From: Adiantum capillus-veneris
Taxonomy: Eukaryota > Streptophyta > Polypodiopsida > Polypodiales > Pteridaceae
Reading direction: 5' to 3'
NCBI GenBank assembly: GCA_014529385.2
Contig: CM043953.1
Span: forward strand, 83,890,342-83,954,341
Length of the DNA: 64,000 nt
Both the position numbers and the translations under genes were made by a program. The notes beneath the pieces were generated by a model. It was not told where the DNA came from. It searched no databases and saw nothing but the letters and a program-made list of their open reading frames with translations. Of the stretch, positions 1-11,348 are shown piece after piece; position 1 is the stretch's first letter, and each line of letters begins with the position of its first letter.

Positions 1-667
1 CTTGTGCAAGGTGAATTGACAGGCTGCTTAAAGATTCATTTAACTTCTCAATCACTTCAGCCGTTACCTGAGGAAGCTCCCTAGATGTTGATGCTTGTGA
101 CTTACCTTTGGGTCTAAGACCTTCTATTGGAACCTCTCCCCTTAAGCACTTGAGTTTCCTATACTTCTCAGCAGCCCTAGTTTCCGCTGCATCAAAAGTA
201 GCAGGTTCACCCGCCTCAACTTTTACCTTAAGGTCAGGAAAGAGTCCGGCTATGAACCTCTCCTTCTTTAAAAATTCTACACCATCACCAGGGTTAGCAA
301 CATTTCGTATCCATAGAGCCCAAAGACGTAGGAACTCTTGCTTGTACAAGTAGTAGTCATCTAAGTCTTTTTGCTTATGAGAAACAATGTCTTGCCATAA
401 TTTCTGAGTGTTTTGGGGATCAAAGAAGTATTTCTTGAAACGATTCAAAACTTTCGTGTAATTCCCTTTAACTTCCTCAGGCAAAGAGTCAAACCAAGTT
501 CTAGCATCTTTCCTAAGGACCACCTCAAACATTTCTACACGTTCTTGATCAGTTACTATCCTCTTGATACGGCAAGACATCTTGAAATTCGCTAGAAATA
601 ATTCTGCATCCTCTCCAGGCTCTCCAAAGAAAAGAGGATATCCAGACATTTGGCGTTGGCTCTCCAT
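1..667 (-). CDS. Ty3/gypsy-type Gag, N-terminal 222 aa, runs off the window
   Basis: The reading frame is open from an ATG at 667 (reading MESQRQMSG) to the window edge with no stop. It matches the capsid region of plant retrotransposon gag proteins: a 'FFGEPGEDAELFLANF' start, then ARTWFDSLPEE, then KYFFDPQNTQKLWQDI, then a stretch ending ERFIAGLFPDLKVKVE. In this family Gag forms the virus-like particle around the element RNA in the cytoplasm. The ATG lies about 600 bp downstream of a primer-binding site and LTR edge on the same strand, as expected for the first ORF. The rest of gag-pol lies left of the window. The frame is uninterrupted, so this copy is younger than most elements here. Sure of gag; lineage within gypsy not assigned. 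Confidence 0.82.
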   Translation of the reverse strand, partial: MESQRQMSGYPLFFGEPGEDAELFLANFKMSCRIKRIVTDQERVEMFEVVLRKDARTWFDSLPEEVKGNYTKVLNRFKKYFFDPQNTQKLWQDIVSHKQKDLDDYYLYKQEFLRLWALWIRNVANPGDGVEFLKKERFIAGLFPDLKVKVEAGEPATFDAAETRAAEKYRKLKCLRGEVPIEGLRPKGKSQASTSRELPQVTAEVIEKLNESLSSLSIHLAQ

Positions 668-751
668 TGAATTGATTTCAAAGTGACGCGTTTTTGTTTT
701 TTCTTTCTTTAAAAGATTTACACAATAATATTTTCTAAATTGCAATCTATT

Positions 752-970
752 CTACAACAAAATAAAAATATTCACATCAAATGACCTATAATAATCAATA
801 AGAGGTAGAATGACAGGGTTTGGTGACGCGAGAATTTCTCCTACTCTTTGGGCACCAAACATGAATACCATACGTTGTTGAAAATGGATTTTTCTACTAA
901 TTGCAATGTTTACTCTAATGTGTGGAGTGAAATGAAAGGGAAAAACCTGTATTCCTGGGCCATTATCCAT
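752..970 (-). CDS. Retroelement leader ORF, copy A (72 aa)
   Basis: Small ORF between the primer-binding site and gag. It begins MDN, has a VFPFHF block, and ends with PVILPLIDYYRSFDVNIFIL plus one Leu before the stop. No known domain is recognised. Two other ORFs in this window (992-1204 and 14766-14985, both minus strand) share the start, the GxxxxGEI-type centre and the FDVxIFxL end. Many differences from the 14.8-kb copy fall at third codon positions, which argues for past protein-level selection. It is not a membrane protein by obvious pattern, though the C-terminus is hydrophobic. It could instead be an upstream ORF that only regulates gag translation. Confidence 0.5.
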   Translation of the reverse strand: MDNGPGIQVFPFHFTPHIRVNIAISRKIHFQQRMVFMFGAQRVGEILASPNPVILPLIDYYRSFDVNIFILL

Positions 971-991
971 GGTCTATGCATGACCTAATTC

Positions 992-1204
992 TTAAAACAA
1001 AACAAAAATATAGACGTCCAAACTAAGGTCGTACCTAATGAGAGGCAAAATAAAAGGATTTACTGATGCCTTTATCTCTACCAACCTAAGAGGACCTAAA
1101 ATTCTACGAATTACTCGCTGAAATTGCAACTTAGTACTAACAATTATGTGTACCTTTTGCCTTGAAATGGGAATGAAGGGATCATACAAATTCTCGTGAT
1201 TCAT
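992..1204 (-). CDS. Retroelement leader ORF, copy B (70 aa), tandem to copy A
   Basis: Second small ORF immediately upstream of copy A, starting MNHENLYDPFIPI and ending NPFILPLIRYDLSLDVYIFV plus Leu-Phe. It is clearly related to copy A along its length, so the leader holds a diverged tandem duplication with a period of about 240 bp. It is nearest to the LTR and would be the first ORF on the genomic RNA. Function unknown. Confidence 0.45.
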   Translation of the reverse strand: MNHENLYDPFIPISRQKVHIIVSTKLQFQRVIRRILGPLRLVEIKASVNPFILPLIRYDLSLDVYIFVLF

Positions 1205-1261
1205 GCAAGCTACTTGATTATGCTAAAGGTTGAGCCTTCACAAAACATACACAAGCCTGTC

Positions 1262-1277
1262 CTCCGTGGGGGCACCA
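1262..1277 (-). promoter_or_regulatory. Primer-binding site of the minus-strand LTR element
   Basis: On the minus strand the bases read TGGTGCCCCCACGGAG, starting with the TGG that pairs with a tRNA CCA end. It lies three bases inside the putative LTR end (CGTCA at 1281). A very similar site (TGGTGCCCCCATTGAG) lies next to the 3' edge of the LTR at 15704, so the two elements use the same primer type. The tRNA was not identified. Confidence 0.55.
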
Positions 1278-1280
1278 ATT

Positions 1281-1539
1281 TGACGCGGTCCGGGGCGGGC
1301 AACAAGAAGAGCAACCTCTAGACACCCTTCAAGGCTCCCGTGCTGCTCAATGGGGCTGGGGCACAACACAACACAAACCAAAACAACAAACCCCCAGCCA
1401 AATCCCAACTACACAAGGGGCACCACCTAGTTTAAGAGCGAACTAGGACGCAAAAGAGGAGAATCGTTAGAGCAACCCACAAACAAGCAAGGAATTTACA
1501 CTAACCCTAACACCAATGGAACACTCTCACACACTAAAA

Positions 1540-1579
<40 letters not shown>

Positions 1580-2990
1580 TGCTCGTGCTGCTTTGAAGTG
1601 TATCGTTAATGATCAAGCAAACATAAATATATATATGTAAGAAAGAGAGAGAAGGGGGAAGGGGGTGCTTATTGCACTAATGCCTTCTTACAAATCTGTC
1701 ATGACCAATCAAAGTGAGATTAGTATTTGTTCAACATAGCTTGAGTAAATTACACCACAACACATCACAAGAAAAAAGCCACCCCAATCACTGTCTTAAG
1801 GCCAGGGGAGTCCTCTCCACCCTGTCGCCCTCTTACAGCATGTGGAATTTATGGCTAAATTGATAACAATACCCGGAGACAAGCTATCAAGAACTTAAAT
1901 AAAACACCAAGACACTTACACATCATTATTGTCCATGACTTCACGTTGGAAGGGAGACAAGGTATCCATGCTTAGTCCAAATTCACCCTCCTTGATTCAG
2001 CAAATGTTGGGCTTACACTAGTAGGAGAAATGATAGATTTCCTACTCTCAATTTAATGATCCCTCTCTCTTACAATGGCATAGAGTTCCCTTGCTAATCA
2101 CCCCTAATACAACACATACATATGCCTAATGCCAATGAGATTCCACTCAAGAGCTCCTTCTCAAGAGGTTGAGCTTGGCTTCTCAAGCTATAGCATAGTG
2201 CTCTTTCTTCTCCCCCCTTTTTGTGCTAGCCACACCCTCCTTTTATAGCAATTTTGAAGGCTAGGGTTACTCCTCTAACCATGGTTGGGTTAGATTTTCA
2301 TCAATTTATCTAATTTCTTTTGCTTGGAATTATCAAGAAGTTGGTGGGGAAAGAGAGAGGAGAGAAATGGAGGTGATAGGACTTTTCATAGTGGGTTAGT
2401 GTTAGTAGAGTTAGTATTAATTTACAAATGGAATTGGATATTTACAATGGGAGTATCCATGTAGGATACAAATAAGGAAGAAAAACTCTTAAGAGGTAAG
2501 AAAAGGTGGATTTCTTACAAGGTTGATGCTCCAAGTGTCTTGAGTAGGGCCAATTTTGATGCTTGTTGACGGTCCACTAGCTTTGACGGTACATTTTTTC
2601 TCCACTCTTGACCTTCGTTGAGAGACAAGGTAATTGAAGCTGAGTAATCAACCACCATGATGTTGTCTTTTAAGAGAAGAGGCTGAATTTTGTGGTTTTT
2701 TTGATAGATATGGGTAATTTGGAGGAGGAAAAATGAGAATAGGTGGTCAATTTTGGAATGGAATTGTGTGTGGGAGGTATGAGTTCACCATGGTTTCTCT
2801 TATTCTTCAAGGTTGAGGAGAAGGTGAGTAGGGTGTAGAGAGGAGTGGTGAGAGAGGTGGGGATGATGAGTGGAGAAGTGTGTGTGAAAGAGGAAAATGA
2901 TAAAGTGGAAGAGAGAGTGTGGCTGCATAGCATGGGAAAACTGGGGTCCACTAATAAAATCATAGCTCACAGCTCATAGCTCAAAAAAAT
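1281..2990 (-). mobile_element. Putative 5' LTR of the minus-strand retroelement (outer edge uncertain)
   Basis: The inner edge at 1281 reads TGACGCGG on the plus strand, which makes the minus-strand LTR end in CGTCA directly before the primer site. The outer edge is not defined because the partner LTR lies outside the window. The 2.9-kb figure is a guess from composition and from a 'ggggtccac' stretch also seen near 13070 in the related LTR. It contains a (GA)n run at 1543-1576 and no supportable gene. Confidence 0.35.
1543..1576. repeat. (GA)17 microsatellite
   Basis: Pure GA dinucleotide run inside the putative LTR. Confidence 0.95.
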
Positions 2991-4385
2991 ATGAAAAAAT
3001 TTGAGGCAAAAGTTCAGCCTACAAATTTTGATTGTATCACCTTTTCAAATTCGGAGAGCAAGTGAACTTTAAAAATTCAGCAAAACCGACCGTTTTTTTC
3101 CACTGCACAAGGTCCTTGTGGGGTCCTTCTTTGGATGATTCTTTTGAATACCTCCAAGAGTGAGCCCTCCATAGTGCATGTATGCATGCCACCTACCCTT
3201 GACCTTATTTGGTAGGTCTATAATTAAAGATATTGTTGAGATCATGATATAAGTGAATAGTACAACTAAGAAAATCAAATATTGAGGGGTCTAAAAATAT
3301 GTACATGTCAAATATAAATAATATAAGTGGAAAAAATATAAAGGGGTCAAAAGAAATCTCTCTCATTATGAGGCTACCATAAAAAGATAAATATTTTTGG
3401 TGTTCTAATTTTTTAGAAAAAAACAAAATAGATGTAGGAAGGGAAAAATCACAATAGTGAAAAAATATACACATAAATAAAACTAGTTTTTTTGGATTTT
3501 TGTTGGGGTGGAGTTACACCAAATATAAGAGAAGCTTACATGAAAATATTTCTATATGGAATAAAGAGTATGAAAAATGGTAAGAAAAATTGTGGTAATG
3601 GTGAGGCAATGTACAGAGCATAAATAACACACACCTAGGTAAAAATATTTAAATAAATACCAAAATAATTATGAAAAAATCTTTTATTTAGGCCCTATAT
3701 ACAAAGAAATATTTACATACGCATGGGCCATAATATACTTATATTTTTTATTTTTTTGGCTCAACTAGCCCAATGCCTAGCTAATTGAGGGTTTTTTATT
3801 TCAGTAAGGAGATATGGGAAAAGTCCCCTAGCTCACACGCACCTATATACAGTGAAAGGGTGAGGGTAACCACAGTGTTTGAGTGATTTGATAGGGGGGG
3901 ATAACTCACTATGGCAATCACAGAGAGCCGAAAAACTGCTATCAGTAGTACAAAGAAGTTACAAGGATAAGGTAGACGTTTGATATCTCAGGGGGGTCAC
4001 TTACTAATTATGTGACTACTACCATGTGAGTGTAGCAAAAGCAGGTATTAAATTTTATTTTTCTCATAGTTTCACAAACAGAAGGGTACTGTAAAAGGAA
4101 ATTGGAAAAAAAATTAATAGATTGATTAGAAAAAGGGTGTATTTTATCCACAAAAAATTCACAGATAAGACTTTTATAAATAGTCCTTGGATGCACATGA
4201 TATACATGAATTTTACATAGTGAGACCCCCCCCCCCCCCCCTCCCCCCTCGAGTTTGATATACAACATAAATTTAACATAACCCAAGGCTACACTGATAG
4301 TTCCATTGAATCTTGGGTGCAAGCATGCTAATGTGTCACTAAAAATGTTGTCCAAGTCAATTCTAGGTAGTAGTGCTTGTTAGCA
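2991..4385. other. AT-rich spacer, no gene seen
   Basis: Low-complexity AT-rich DNA with scattered stops in all frames and only small meaningless ORFs. The one notable item is a C homopolymer at 4226-4241. No domain, repeat unit or RNA gene is recognised. Confidence 0.6.
4226..4241. repeat. Poly-C tract
   Basis: Sixteen consecutive C residues followed by CTCCCCCC. Confidence 0.9.
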
Positions 4386-4603
4386 TATGTTGAAAAGCCA
4401 AGATAATATCCATAACCAATTATTATCCATTCAAATGAGGCCTCTTTTTTGGTTACTAGAGTCGTGGGGTTGTGGACTTGCATGTATGCTCAGCTCCTTC
4501 TCTCTCTCTCTCTCAGAACTGAAAAAACTGTCAAAACTTTGCGTTTTTGTTTTCAACTTGAAGGCAATGTCAAACTCGCAAGGGTGGAAAATCCACACTC
4601 ATC

Positions 4604-5497
4604 ATGGAGAATGAGGCAAAATCTCCAAGGAAGTTGGATGCTGATCCAACCACATCGTCTACAACAACGATAGCAATGATCATGGCTTACTTGATCTCAT
4701 TACAAGAAACCATCAACAAGCAAGGTGAAGAGTTACACGCACTTGCAATGGAGAATGGTACTTTAAGAGTTCTTGTTGTCGCGAATGAGCACCTCAAGAA
4801 GGTTCTTGAAATGCAAACAACACGCTTGGTGCATCTTGAGAATGAAGTTCAAGAATGTAAGCACTCTCTTGTGGACATGAATGTAATGAAAGAGCACTTG
4901 AGCAATGTTGAGAGTAATCATGTATTGAAAGAGGAAACGATAGATACAATACGACATGCTGTATGTGAGATGAGAAATGCATCCAAATCATGGGCTAATA
5001 TATGTAAGGATAATGTGGTTTCTACATCTCCTATCATGCAAGCCGTTTTCCAAGCAAAGAATGTAGAGAATGTGGACACTCAAGAATTGCAAGAATGGAA
5101 AAAACACTCAAAGAACGTCGTCATTCATGGAATCAAGGAGGAAAGCATGGAAACACCCCAATCTCTTGCGGTGGTTGCTATTGAAGAGTTTTTTTCTACA
5201 CACTTTGGCATGTCTAGAACCATGGCTTATGGTGCACATCGAGTTGGAAAACAAGGAGTCCCTCGCTCGGGAGAAAGACCTATCATATGTACCATGGCTG
5301 ATGATGTAAAGAGAAAGATCATCCTTGACAATAGTTGGATCTACCTCAAAGGAATGGGTTGTAGTGTATATGAGGATCACACAATTATGCAACAAAATGT
5401 ACGTCGCAAAGCATATGAGAAAAAAACCAAGAAGGTCAAGGTGTCATCTCAAGAAGAAAAGTCACTTGAGAAGAATGCAAGTCCACCCAACAAATAG
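4604..5497 (+). CDS. LINE ORF1 protein, coiled coil plus RRM-like nucleic-acid chaperone
   Basis: Intact 297-aa protein. Residues about 25-120 are rich in Leu/Glu/Lys heptads (coiled coil). Residues about 165-250 read KNVVIHGIKEES, then AHRVGK, then RPIICTMADDVKRKIILDNS, which is the layout of the RRM-like domain of L1-type ORF1 proteins. A basic tail with EDHTIMQQNVRRKAYEKK resembles the C-terminal RNA-binding domain. Such proteins trimerise and coat the element RNA. No CCHC knuckle is seen. Most plant L1 ORF1 proteins known to me instead combine a different RRM-type domain with zinc knuckles, so this architecture is unusual. The stop lies 6 bp before the ORF2 ATG at 5504. An earlier in-frame start is not needed. 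Confidence 0.72.
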   Translation: MENEAKSPRKLDADPTTSSTTTIAMIMAYLISLQETINKQGEELHALAMENGTLRVLVVANEHLKKVLEMQTTRLVHLENEVQECKHSLVDMNVMKEHLSNVESNHVLKEETIDTIRHAVCEMRNASKSWANICKDNVVSTSPIMQAVFQAKNVENVDTQELQEWKKHSKNVVIHGIKEESMETPQSLAVVAIEEFFSTHFGMSRTMAYGAHRVGKQGVPRSGERPIICTMADDVKRKIILDNSWIYLKGMGCSVYEDHTIMQQNVRRKAYEKKTKKVKVSSQEEKSLEKNASPPNK

Positions 5498-6888
5498 GGA
5501 CACATGATCTATGAAACCAACTCACGTTTGCGAATAAGCTTTTGGAATTGTAACGGCTATCCATGGAATGCGGGAATTGGCATTGATGAGCTTACCAATG
5601 ACTCCGATGTGATACTTCTTGTCGAAACATGGGAGCATGATGCGCATCGAATTCTTGGATTTGACAAAAATGCAAAGCAACATAGAGGCCAAGGAGGCGT
5701 AGCATGTATGATAAAAAAGGGTTTGAAAGATGTTTCCATTGTCAAAGAAGATAAGTGTAAATGCTACTTATGGCTGAAAATCAGCCTACCCAATGGTCAA
5801 GTCATGTTTGTGGTTGGTTGCTACATTCCTCACTATGACTCCAACTTTTGTGAATATGGATAGAGATCAGTTCTTTGTTGAACTAGAGGAAGAAATTGCT
5901 CATTACAAGGACCAAGGTGAAGTCATTGTCTTTGGAGACATGAATGCTGGCACAAATACATTACAACATGACACACAACAAGTTGACATGCCGCATGTTT
6001 CAAGAAGAATGGATGACTCATACATGTATAATTGAAGTTCTAATGATGCAAAAGAATTGGATCACTATGGAAAGTCACTTCTACATATGTGCAATAGTAC
6101 CAGAGTACTAATTTCAAATGGTGTATCTTTATGGCAAGGCACCAATGACTTTACATGTAGAAAGCACAATGGTGATAGTGTGATCAACTATATGTTGTTT
6201 TTGGAAGCCACTCTAGAATGCATACAAAGCTTTACACTTGGTGAATGGAATCCGGAATTGGATCATAGGATGCTATGTATTGACCTCAAGTGTGGTAAAA
6301 GACCCGAGCATGTAGCCTCCAATCATGATGTGAATTATTTGTACCTACGTCTAGACTTCAAACGAGTACCTATATATGTTGATATGGTGGACCAAATGTT
6401 AAGCATGATAGAGCATCAAGAGAGCCCAACATTAGAATGCAAGTGGAAAGTTTTCAAAGAAGTAATTTTCTCTTGTGCGAGGGAATGCTTTTCGGTGAAA
6501 CACATGTCTTGCAAAAGATCTAAGAAGGGTAACACCAAGAAGAAATGGTTCGACATGGAATGTAGTCAAGCCCGAAAACACTTACTAAGGTTGGATGCAA
6601 GCAAAGACAAGGAAAGTTACTTGGAACATTCACACACATACAAAGCACTTGTTCAAAAAAAGAGGAGAAGGTGGGAAGTCAAAAAACAACTTCTTTTAGC
6701 GCAAGAGAAAGCACATGCATGTGGCAAGTTTTGGCAAAATCTAAAAGGCAAGCGTGTTGAGAGCTTTGGTGACTTGAATCTTGAGGATATGTATATGCAT
6801 TGCAAGAACCTCTATGAGCAACGCAATGTTGATAAGATGAAGTGTTGTAGCTCCCTTCCTTTATGCCTCCCTTCTTTACCATTAAAGA

Positions 6889-7223
6889 CATTAGGGCCAA
6901 TTTGGATGAAATAAGGGCTCCTTAGGGTTTCTCTATTCTTGATCTAAGGGTCAAGGAGGAGCCACATCTCCAAAAGTATGGCACTTTTGTACACGTGTCA
7001 AGATCTCCTTCACTTGATTTTGGAATATTTTGCACTATTTGAGCCATAACTTTTGCATATGAAGTCCATATTTAGTGCTCAAATGGTACTGGGTGGCACT
7101 TGACGAGCTCTATCCAATGAGTACCCATGTTGTATAGTTTTGGTAAGATCTTCATGGTCTTTTTTAGGTTGCCATTTTCTAGATCCTTACATAGCCCTTT
7201 TTTCATCCAAATTGGCCCTAATG
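6889..7223. mobile_element. MITE with CATTAGGG-type inverted ends inside LINE ORF2
   Basis: The ends are inverted repeats: CATTAGGGCCAATTTGGATG on the left and its near-perfect complement on the right, with similarity running on for about 15 more bases. It is 335 bp long with no ORF. It interrupts ORF2 just before the KARD block. The target duplication is ambiguous: TA if the ends start at GGGCC, or a few bases if they start at CATTAG. Ends starting GGGCC resemble Tourist/PIF-Harbinger MITEs; two longer MITEs here share the CATTAGRG start. Confidence 0.75.
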
Positions 7224-8538
7224 ATGTATGTTGCGCGCTTGAGAAACTTGCTACCCGCAAGGCAAGGGACCTTCAAGGTGTCAATGCTGAAATGATCAAA
7301 TGGACAAGCAAGAAAACACGATATTGGATATGCGATATGTTTAACCTTGCACTTTAGCATGGCATGCCTCATGATTGGAGTGAAAATTGGATCAAACCTT
7401 TGCACAAAAGAGGAGATGTAAACAATGTGAACAACTATCGCACTATAATGGTTGGTTCTTTGATGGCAAAGTTATTTGGATATATCATGGAGATGAAGAT
7501 AAGTGAATGGGCTCAAAAGAACAACAAACGTGCCCTAGGCTAAGAAGGTTTTCAAAAGCATCATAGCACTATTGATCACCTTATCACTCTTCAAGTTCTT
7601 ATGGAAGCGTCTCGATTGAAAGGAAAAAAGTTGTATTGTTTCTTTGTGGATTTCAAGAAAGCTTTTGACATGGTACCACGAGGAAATCTTTGGAGACGTA
7701 TGCAAAGCCTTCGAGTGCCGAGAGAATTTATGCATGCAGTCTTTTGCATCTACCAAAAAGTGATATGTCGACTACGTATGGGAGATGGAATTTCAGAATT
7801 TTTTGCAAGCACCATTGGTGTCAAACAAGGATGCCCACTTTCCCCAACCCTCTTTGGGCTACTCATTGATGAATTGGAATGCATGATTCTTGATTTTATG
7901 CAGCAAGAAGGCATAGAAGAGGTTAAGATCAGAAATGCGATGATCATGCTTTTGCTTTATGCCGATGATGTAGTGCTCTTGGCACATACCTTAGAAGATG
8001 CACAAAAGCTTATGAGTGTCTTGGAATGCTTTTGCCTACATAGCGGGCTGATCGTGAATGGATCCAAAACCAAGCTTATGCTTGTAAAGACCCCCTATGA
8101 TGAAAATCCATGCATTGTATACAACAATGAGCAACTTGAAGTGGTTAATAGCTTCAAGTACCTTGGCCTTGAGGTTCCATCCAATCATCGATGGAAGAAT
8201 TGCGCAATGAAGAATTGTGCAATGCATCACTTGGAAGCCGGAAAGAGGGCTTATTATGCATTTGAGAATATGTGCAATGCTGGAGAGATCAAGTTTTGGG
8301 CTCTCAAAAAGTACCTCTTTGACACATTGGTGACACCGATGCTTCTTTATGGAGTGGAGGTGTGGGGTGGTAGCATCGGGAAGTCTACTTGGAAAGAGTT
8401 TGAGAATGTCCAAAAGCGTTTTCTCACCAACTTTCTCCAAGTCAAAACACAAACACCCTACATGCTCTTACTTCTTGAGTCCGAATCACTTCCCGTTGAG
8501 GTGTTGGGCATGCAAAGGGTTGTGGAGTACATGCTTAA

Positions 8539-9876
8539 CACTAGGTTGATAATGGGACACTTTTATTTCTTAGGACACTTTTATGTCCTGTTTAGTGACC
8601 ATTTTCCTTGAATTATGTCAAGAGTTTCAAAATGGATTTTGAGGTGCTATCTATCTAGAAAGTTGTCTCACGAGCTGAAAAAAACTCGACATTTTTTTGG
8701 AATATCAATTCCATCTTTAACATTGTCCTTGCACAACATTTCACAACCTACACTGTGTGAAAAAACGGGTCCTGTTTTTGGCTTTTTTCAACTTTTTGCA
8801 GCTATACCACTCTAGAATTCATGTTTGTGAGGTCTATAATGCTAGGGAACTATCTTTAGTAGTCCTCAACATGTCCAGATGCTTCTAGGGAGAAATAAAT
8901 ATTAAAGTTGTAAGTTATGACCAGATTACAAAAATTGTCAAATCCTGTTTTTTAGCCAATTTTAGCTCTTCTATGATTTTTTTGGTGGATTTGATGATAT
9001 CCAAATACATTTTTTATTTTCTATGTAGCATATTGTAACAGAAAGCTAACATTCCTTGAGTTTTGGGGCACCTAATACCCTATTTTTCATAGTACACAAC
9101 GATGGTTGATTTTTTCAATTATAGAAGAAAACGAAACATTTTAGTATATCAAAAAGCTTTTTCAATATTGTTAGTTTTTTGTGACAACTACATGCATTTT
9201 GTAGGTAGTAACCATATCTAGTCATAAGGATCAAACTTGGCTAGATATTGAATAGTTTCAATGGGATTCTACAACTCATAATTATGAACCCAGTTTTTTC
9301 ATGTTTGCTGTATTTAACACTTCATCTTTGTCTCCAAGATTCCCCTTGGTAAGAGATGTATTATTATTTTGACATGCTCCATGGCTCCTTATGAACATAA
9401 AGGACAATAGGGAACTAAGAAAACATGCATATATTATTTGTATTGAGCGTGGCTATAGAAAATTTGATGACATGTTTGTAGAATGGTAAAAATTCAACTT
9501 TTTTTGTACCTATTTATTTTGGCAAAACAAAAAATAGTGAGTGAGAAGCAATCATATGTTCTGATCACCAACCCATTGAAGTTAACTAGGGAGTTTATTT
9601 CAAGTCCTACAAAAATCCCTAATCTTATTTTTATGCAACAAAACGTAAGAAATGACTGTTTTGATGAAAATGCACTGGTCCATCAACTTTGGAGGCTTGG
9701 TGTGACCAAAAAATGAGAAATTTTACAAGTTTCTTATTTTTTCCATGTGTAGTAGGCCTTGAACTATAATCTCATGAAAGGATTTTACAAAATGAGTGGA
9801 TCTACTATGGTTTTGGAGGTTTTTTTAAAAACCCTGAAAGGACACTTTTATGTCCTGTTAGGTTACCAACCTAGTG
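8539..9876. mobile_element. TTAA-flanked, piggyBac-like non-autonomous element, copy 1
   Basis: 1,338 bp flanked by TTAA at 8535-8538 and 9877-9880. Ends are CACTAGGTTGATAATGGGAC and, from the right, CACTAGGTTGGTAACC. The subterminal palindrome GGACACTTTTATGTCC occurs near both ends (doubled on the left, once imperfectly). No transposase ORF is present. Removing the element and one TTAA joins the LINE reading frame without loss, which proves the boundaries. A second copy at 30242-31491 is clearly alike along its whole length. TTAA duplication with a CAC start is characteristic of piggyBac-type elements. Superfamily is inferred from the target site and ends only. Confidence 0.85.
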
Positions 9877-10585
9877 TTAAGACACAACGTAGCCCTTTGT
9901 ATTGACTTCCTAGAATTGCATATGAAGCAAGTCAAAATGTTCAAAAGACATGCAAGAGAAAAATACTAAGTTCGGGGTGGATGCTTGACATCAAGAAATG
10001 GTTTGGAAGATGGGATGCATGTCACTTGGTCAAGGATGTGTCGATTGACTCCCAAGTTAATGAGGTCTTCTTACAACGCCAATGTATCATGGCTTGGGAG
10101 AAATCCGGAGGTTCTCGCTTCAGCCATTACACCACACACATTGCCCCAAACTACAAATCTCTCTTCTTCTCCGAACGCGGTAACCGAACCCATCCCTACA
10201 TCCTTGAGCCCATTCCACTGAGTGTAATCCACACCATTGCCTCCATTCGTCTTAGCTCCCATTCTCTACACTGCGAGACAGGATGTTGGGGCATTAGCGA
10301 GGAGTCTCATCGATTTTGCACCTTATGCCCTCGTCAAGTGCAAGAGAGTGAGTACCACACACTACTTGAGTGCTCAGCTTTTGACCACATTAGGTCCTCT
10401 TTTCCCCATATATTCAGTCATGCATACCTTCCTCTCCCAACCACGATGTGGACTCTCTATTGTGAAGCAAATTTTCAGCCATTTTTGAGCATCAAGAGTC
10501 ACTTATGTATGACCTCCACTCACACCATGTGACACGTTCATCTGGTCCCATAGGTCATATTTGACCTCCGAGGACGATAATAGAA

Positions 10586-10588
<3 letters not shown>

Positions 10589-10651
<63 letters not shown>
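10589..10651. repeat. (TC)n microsatellite at the LINE 3' end
   Basis: About 31 TC repeats, 57 bp after the ORF2 stop. Possibly the LINE tail or an expansion next to it. Confidence 0.95.
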
Positions 10652-10653
<2 letters not shown>

Positions 10654-10889
10654 GAAGATGGGCACGACCTACCCTCCCATCTGTTTTTCCCCTTCTCCTT
10701 CCATCTCCATAGATCTATGGAGAACCAGACAACAATATTTCCACTAGCTCCAATGTTGGATATGAATACAAGGTGTTCAATGTTGGTCAGTCAATTGCTA
10801 GTGGTAACTTATGATGCAAACATATATGACATTTAAGTGATTTCAAGTAATTAATGCTTTGTAAATGTTTACAGTCATCAAGACAAACA

Positions 10890-11348
10890 CATTAGGGAAA
10901 GTTTGGACTCTCAAAGGGGCCCTACAAGGAGGTCTGACTTCGCCTCTCTTGTCCAAAGTAGGCAACCCAGTGAAGTACATAAACACTTTGTCAAAACCCT
11001 ATCAACCAACATATAGTTAGAAACATATTAGAAAGTAGGTTCTAAATCACTTCCAAAACATTTTGAGTTTTTGTCGAATTTATGGCCTCGGCACTGAGGC
11101 TGAAACGTGGGGAGAGATTCTTTTTATAAGGAGTTGTCACATCAAAAAATGGAATCTTCTAGAATATAAGGAATCTAGTGGCATGCTATATTTCAATGGA
11201 TAGACCTTGACGAGTACATTCTAAATCCAAAAGGTTCGACAAGTTTTAGTTTCATTTGTAGAATTTTTGTTGTGCGTCCATTTTGGACAAGAGAGAGAAA
11301 TTCAAAGTCCTTATAGGGCCCATTTGAGAGTCCAAATTTTCCCTAATG
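10890..11348. mobile_element. CATTAGGG-family MITE, long inverted repeats
   Basis: 459 bp. The left arm starts CATTAGGGAAAGTTTGGACT and the right arm, reversed, CATTAGGGAAAATTTGGACT. Similarity between arms continues for roughly 70-100 bp, including the CTCTCTTGTCCAAA block. The centre has no ORF. The family match is the element at 19231-19682. Candidate 3-bp flanks are ACA and AAA. Confidence 0.8.

Larger units (their letters stand above)
5504..10532 (+). pseudogene. LINE ORF2 (endonuclease-reverse transcriptase), degenerate and twice interrupted
   Basis: Endonuclease part: RISFWNCNGY (5534 on), LLVETWEHD, then VIVFGDMNAGT after a frameshift near 5858, VINYML and LDHRML. Reverse transcriptase part: KARDLQGVNAEMIKW (about 7260), FVDFKKAFDMVPRGN, GVKQGCPLSPTLFG, LLYADDVVLLA with the catalytic YADD, and FKYLGLEV. 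The C-terminal part at 9981-10532 has a CTLCPRQVQESEYHTLLEC knuckle typical of this enzyme type. Defects are the 5858 frameshift, TGA at 6033, a frame change near 6845, TAG at 7355, TAA at 7541 and TGA at 9903, plus insertions at 6889-7223 and 8539-9876. Without the second insertion and one TTAA, the frame joins exactly. The protein would nick DNA and copy element RNA; this copy cannot. Confidence 0.85.
4387..10651 (+). mobile_element. LINE-type non-LTR retrotransposon with two nested MITEs
   Basis: Two-ORF non-LTR element. ORF1 (4604-5497) is intact. ORF2 (5504-10532) carries apurinic endonuclease, reverse transcriptase and a C-terminal Cys-His motif, but it is broken by frameshifts, four stops, a short MITE (6889-7223) and a 1.34-kb TTAA-flanked element (8539-9876). 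The 5' edge is approximate, set by an untranslated stretch before ORF1. The 3' end probably lies near the (TC)n run starting at 10589; no poly-A tail or target duplication was found. Confidence 0.8.

Noticed and set aside
8615-9716. Small ORFs inside TTAA element copy 1 as a transposase
   Set aside because: Short, no DDE-type motif, and not preserved in copy 2.
10561-10836. ORF with a long Ser-Leu repeat
   Set aside because: It is only the translation of the (TC)n microsatellite.
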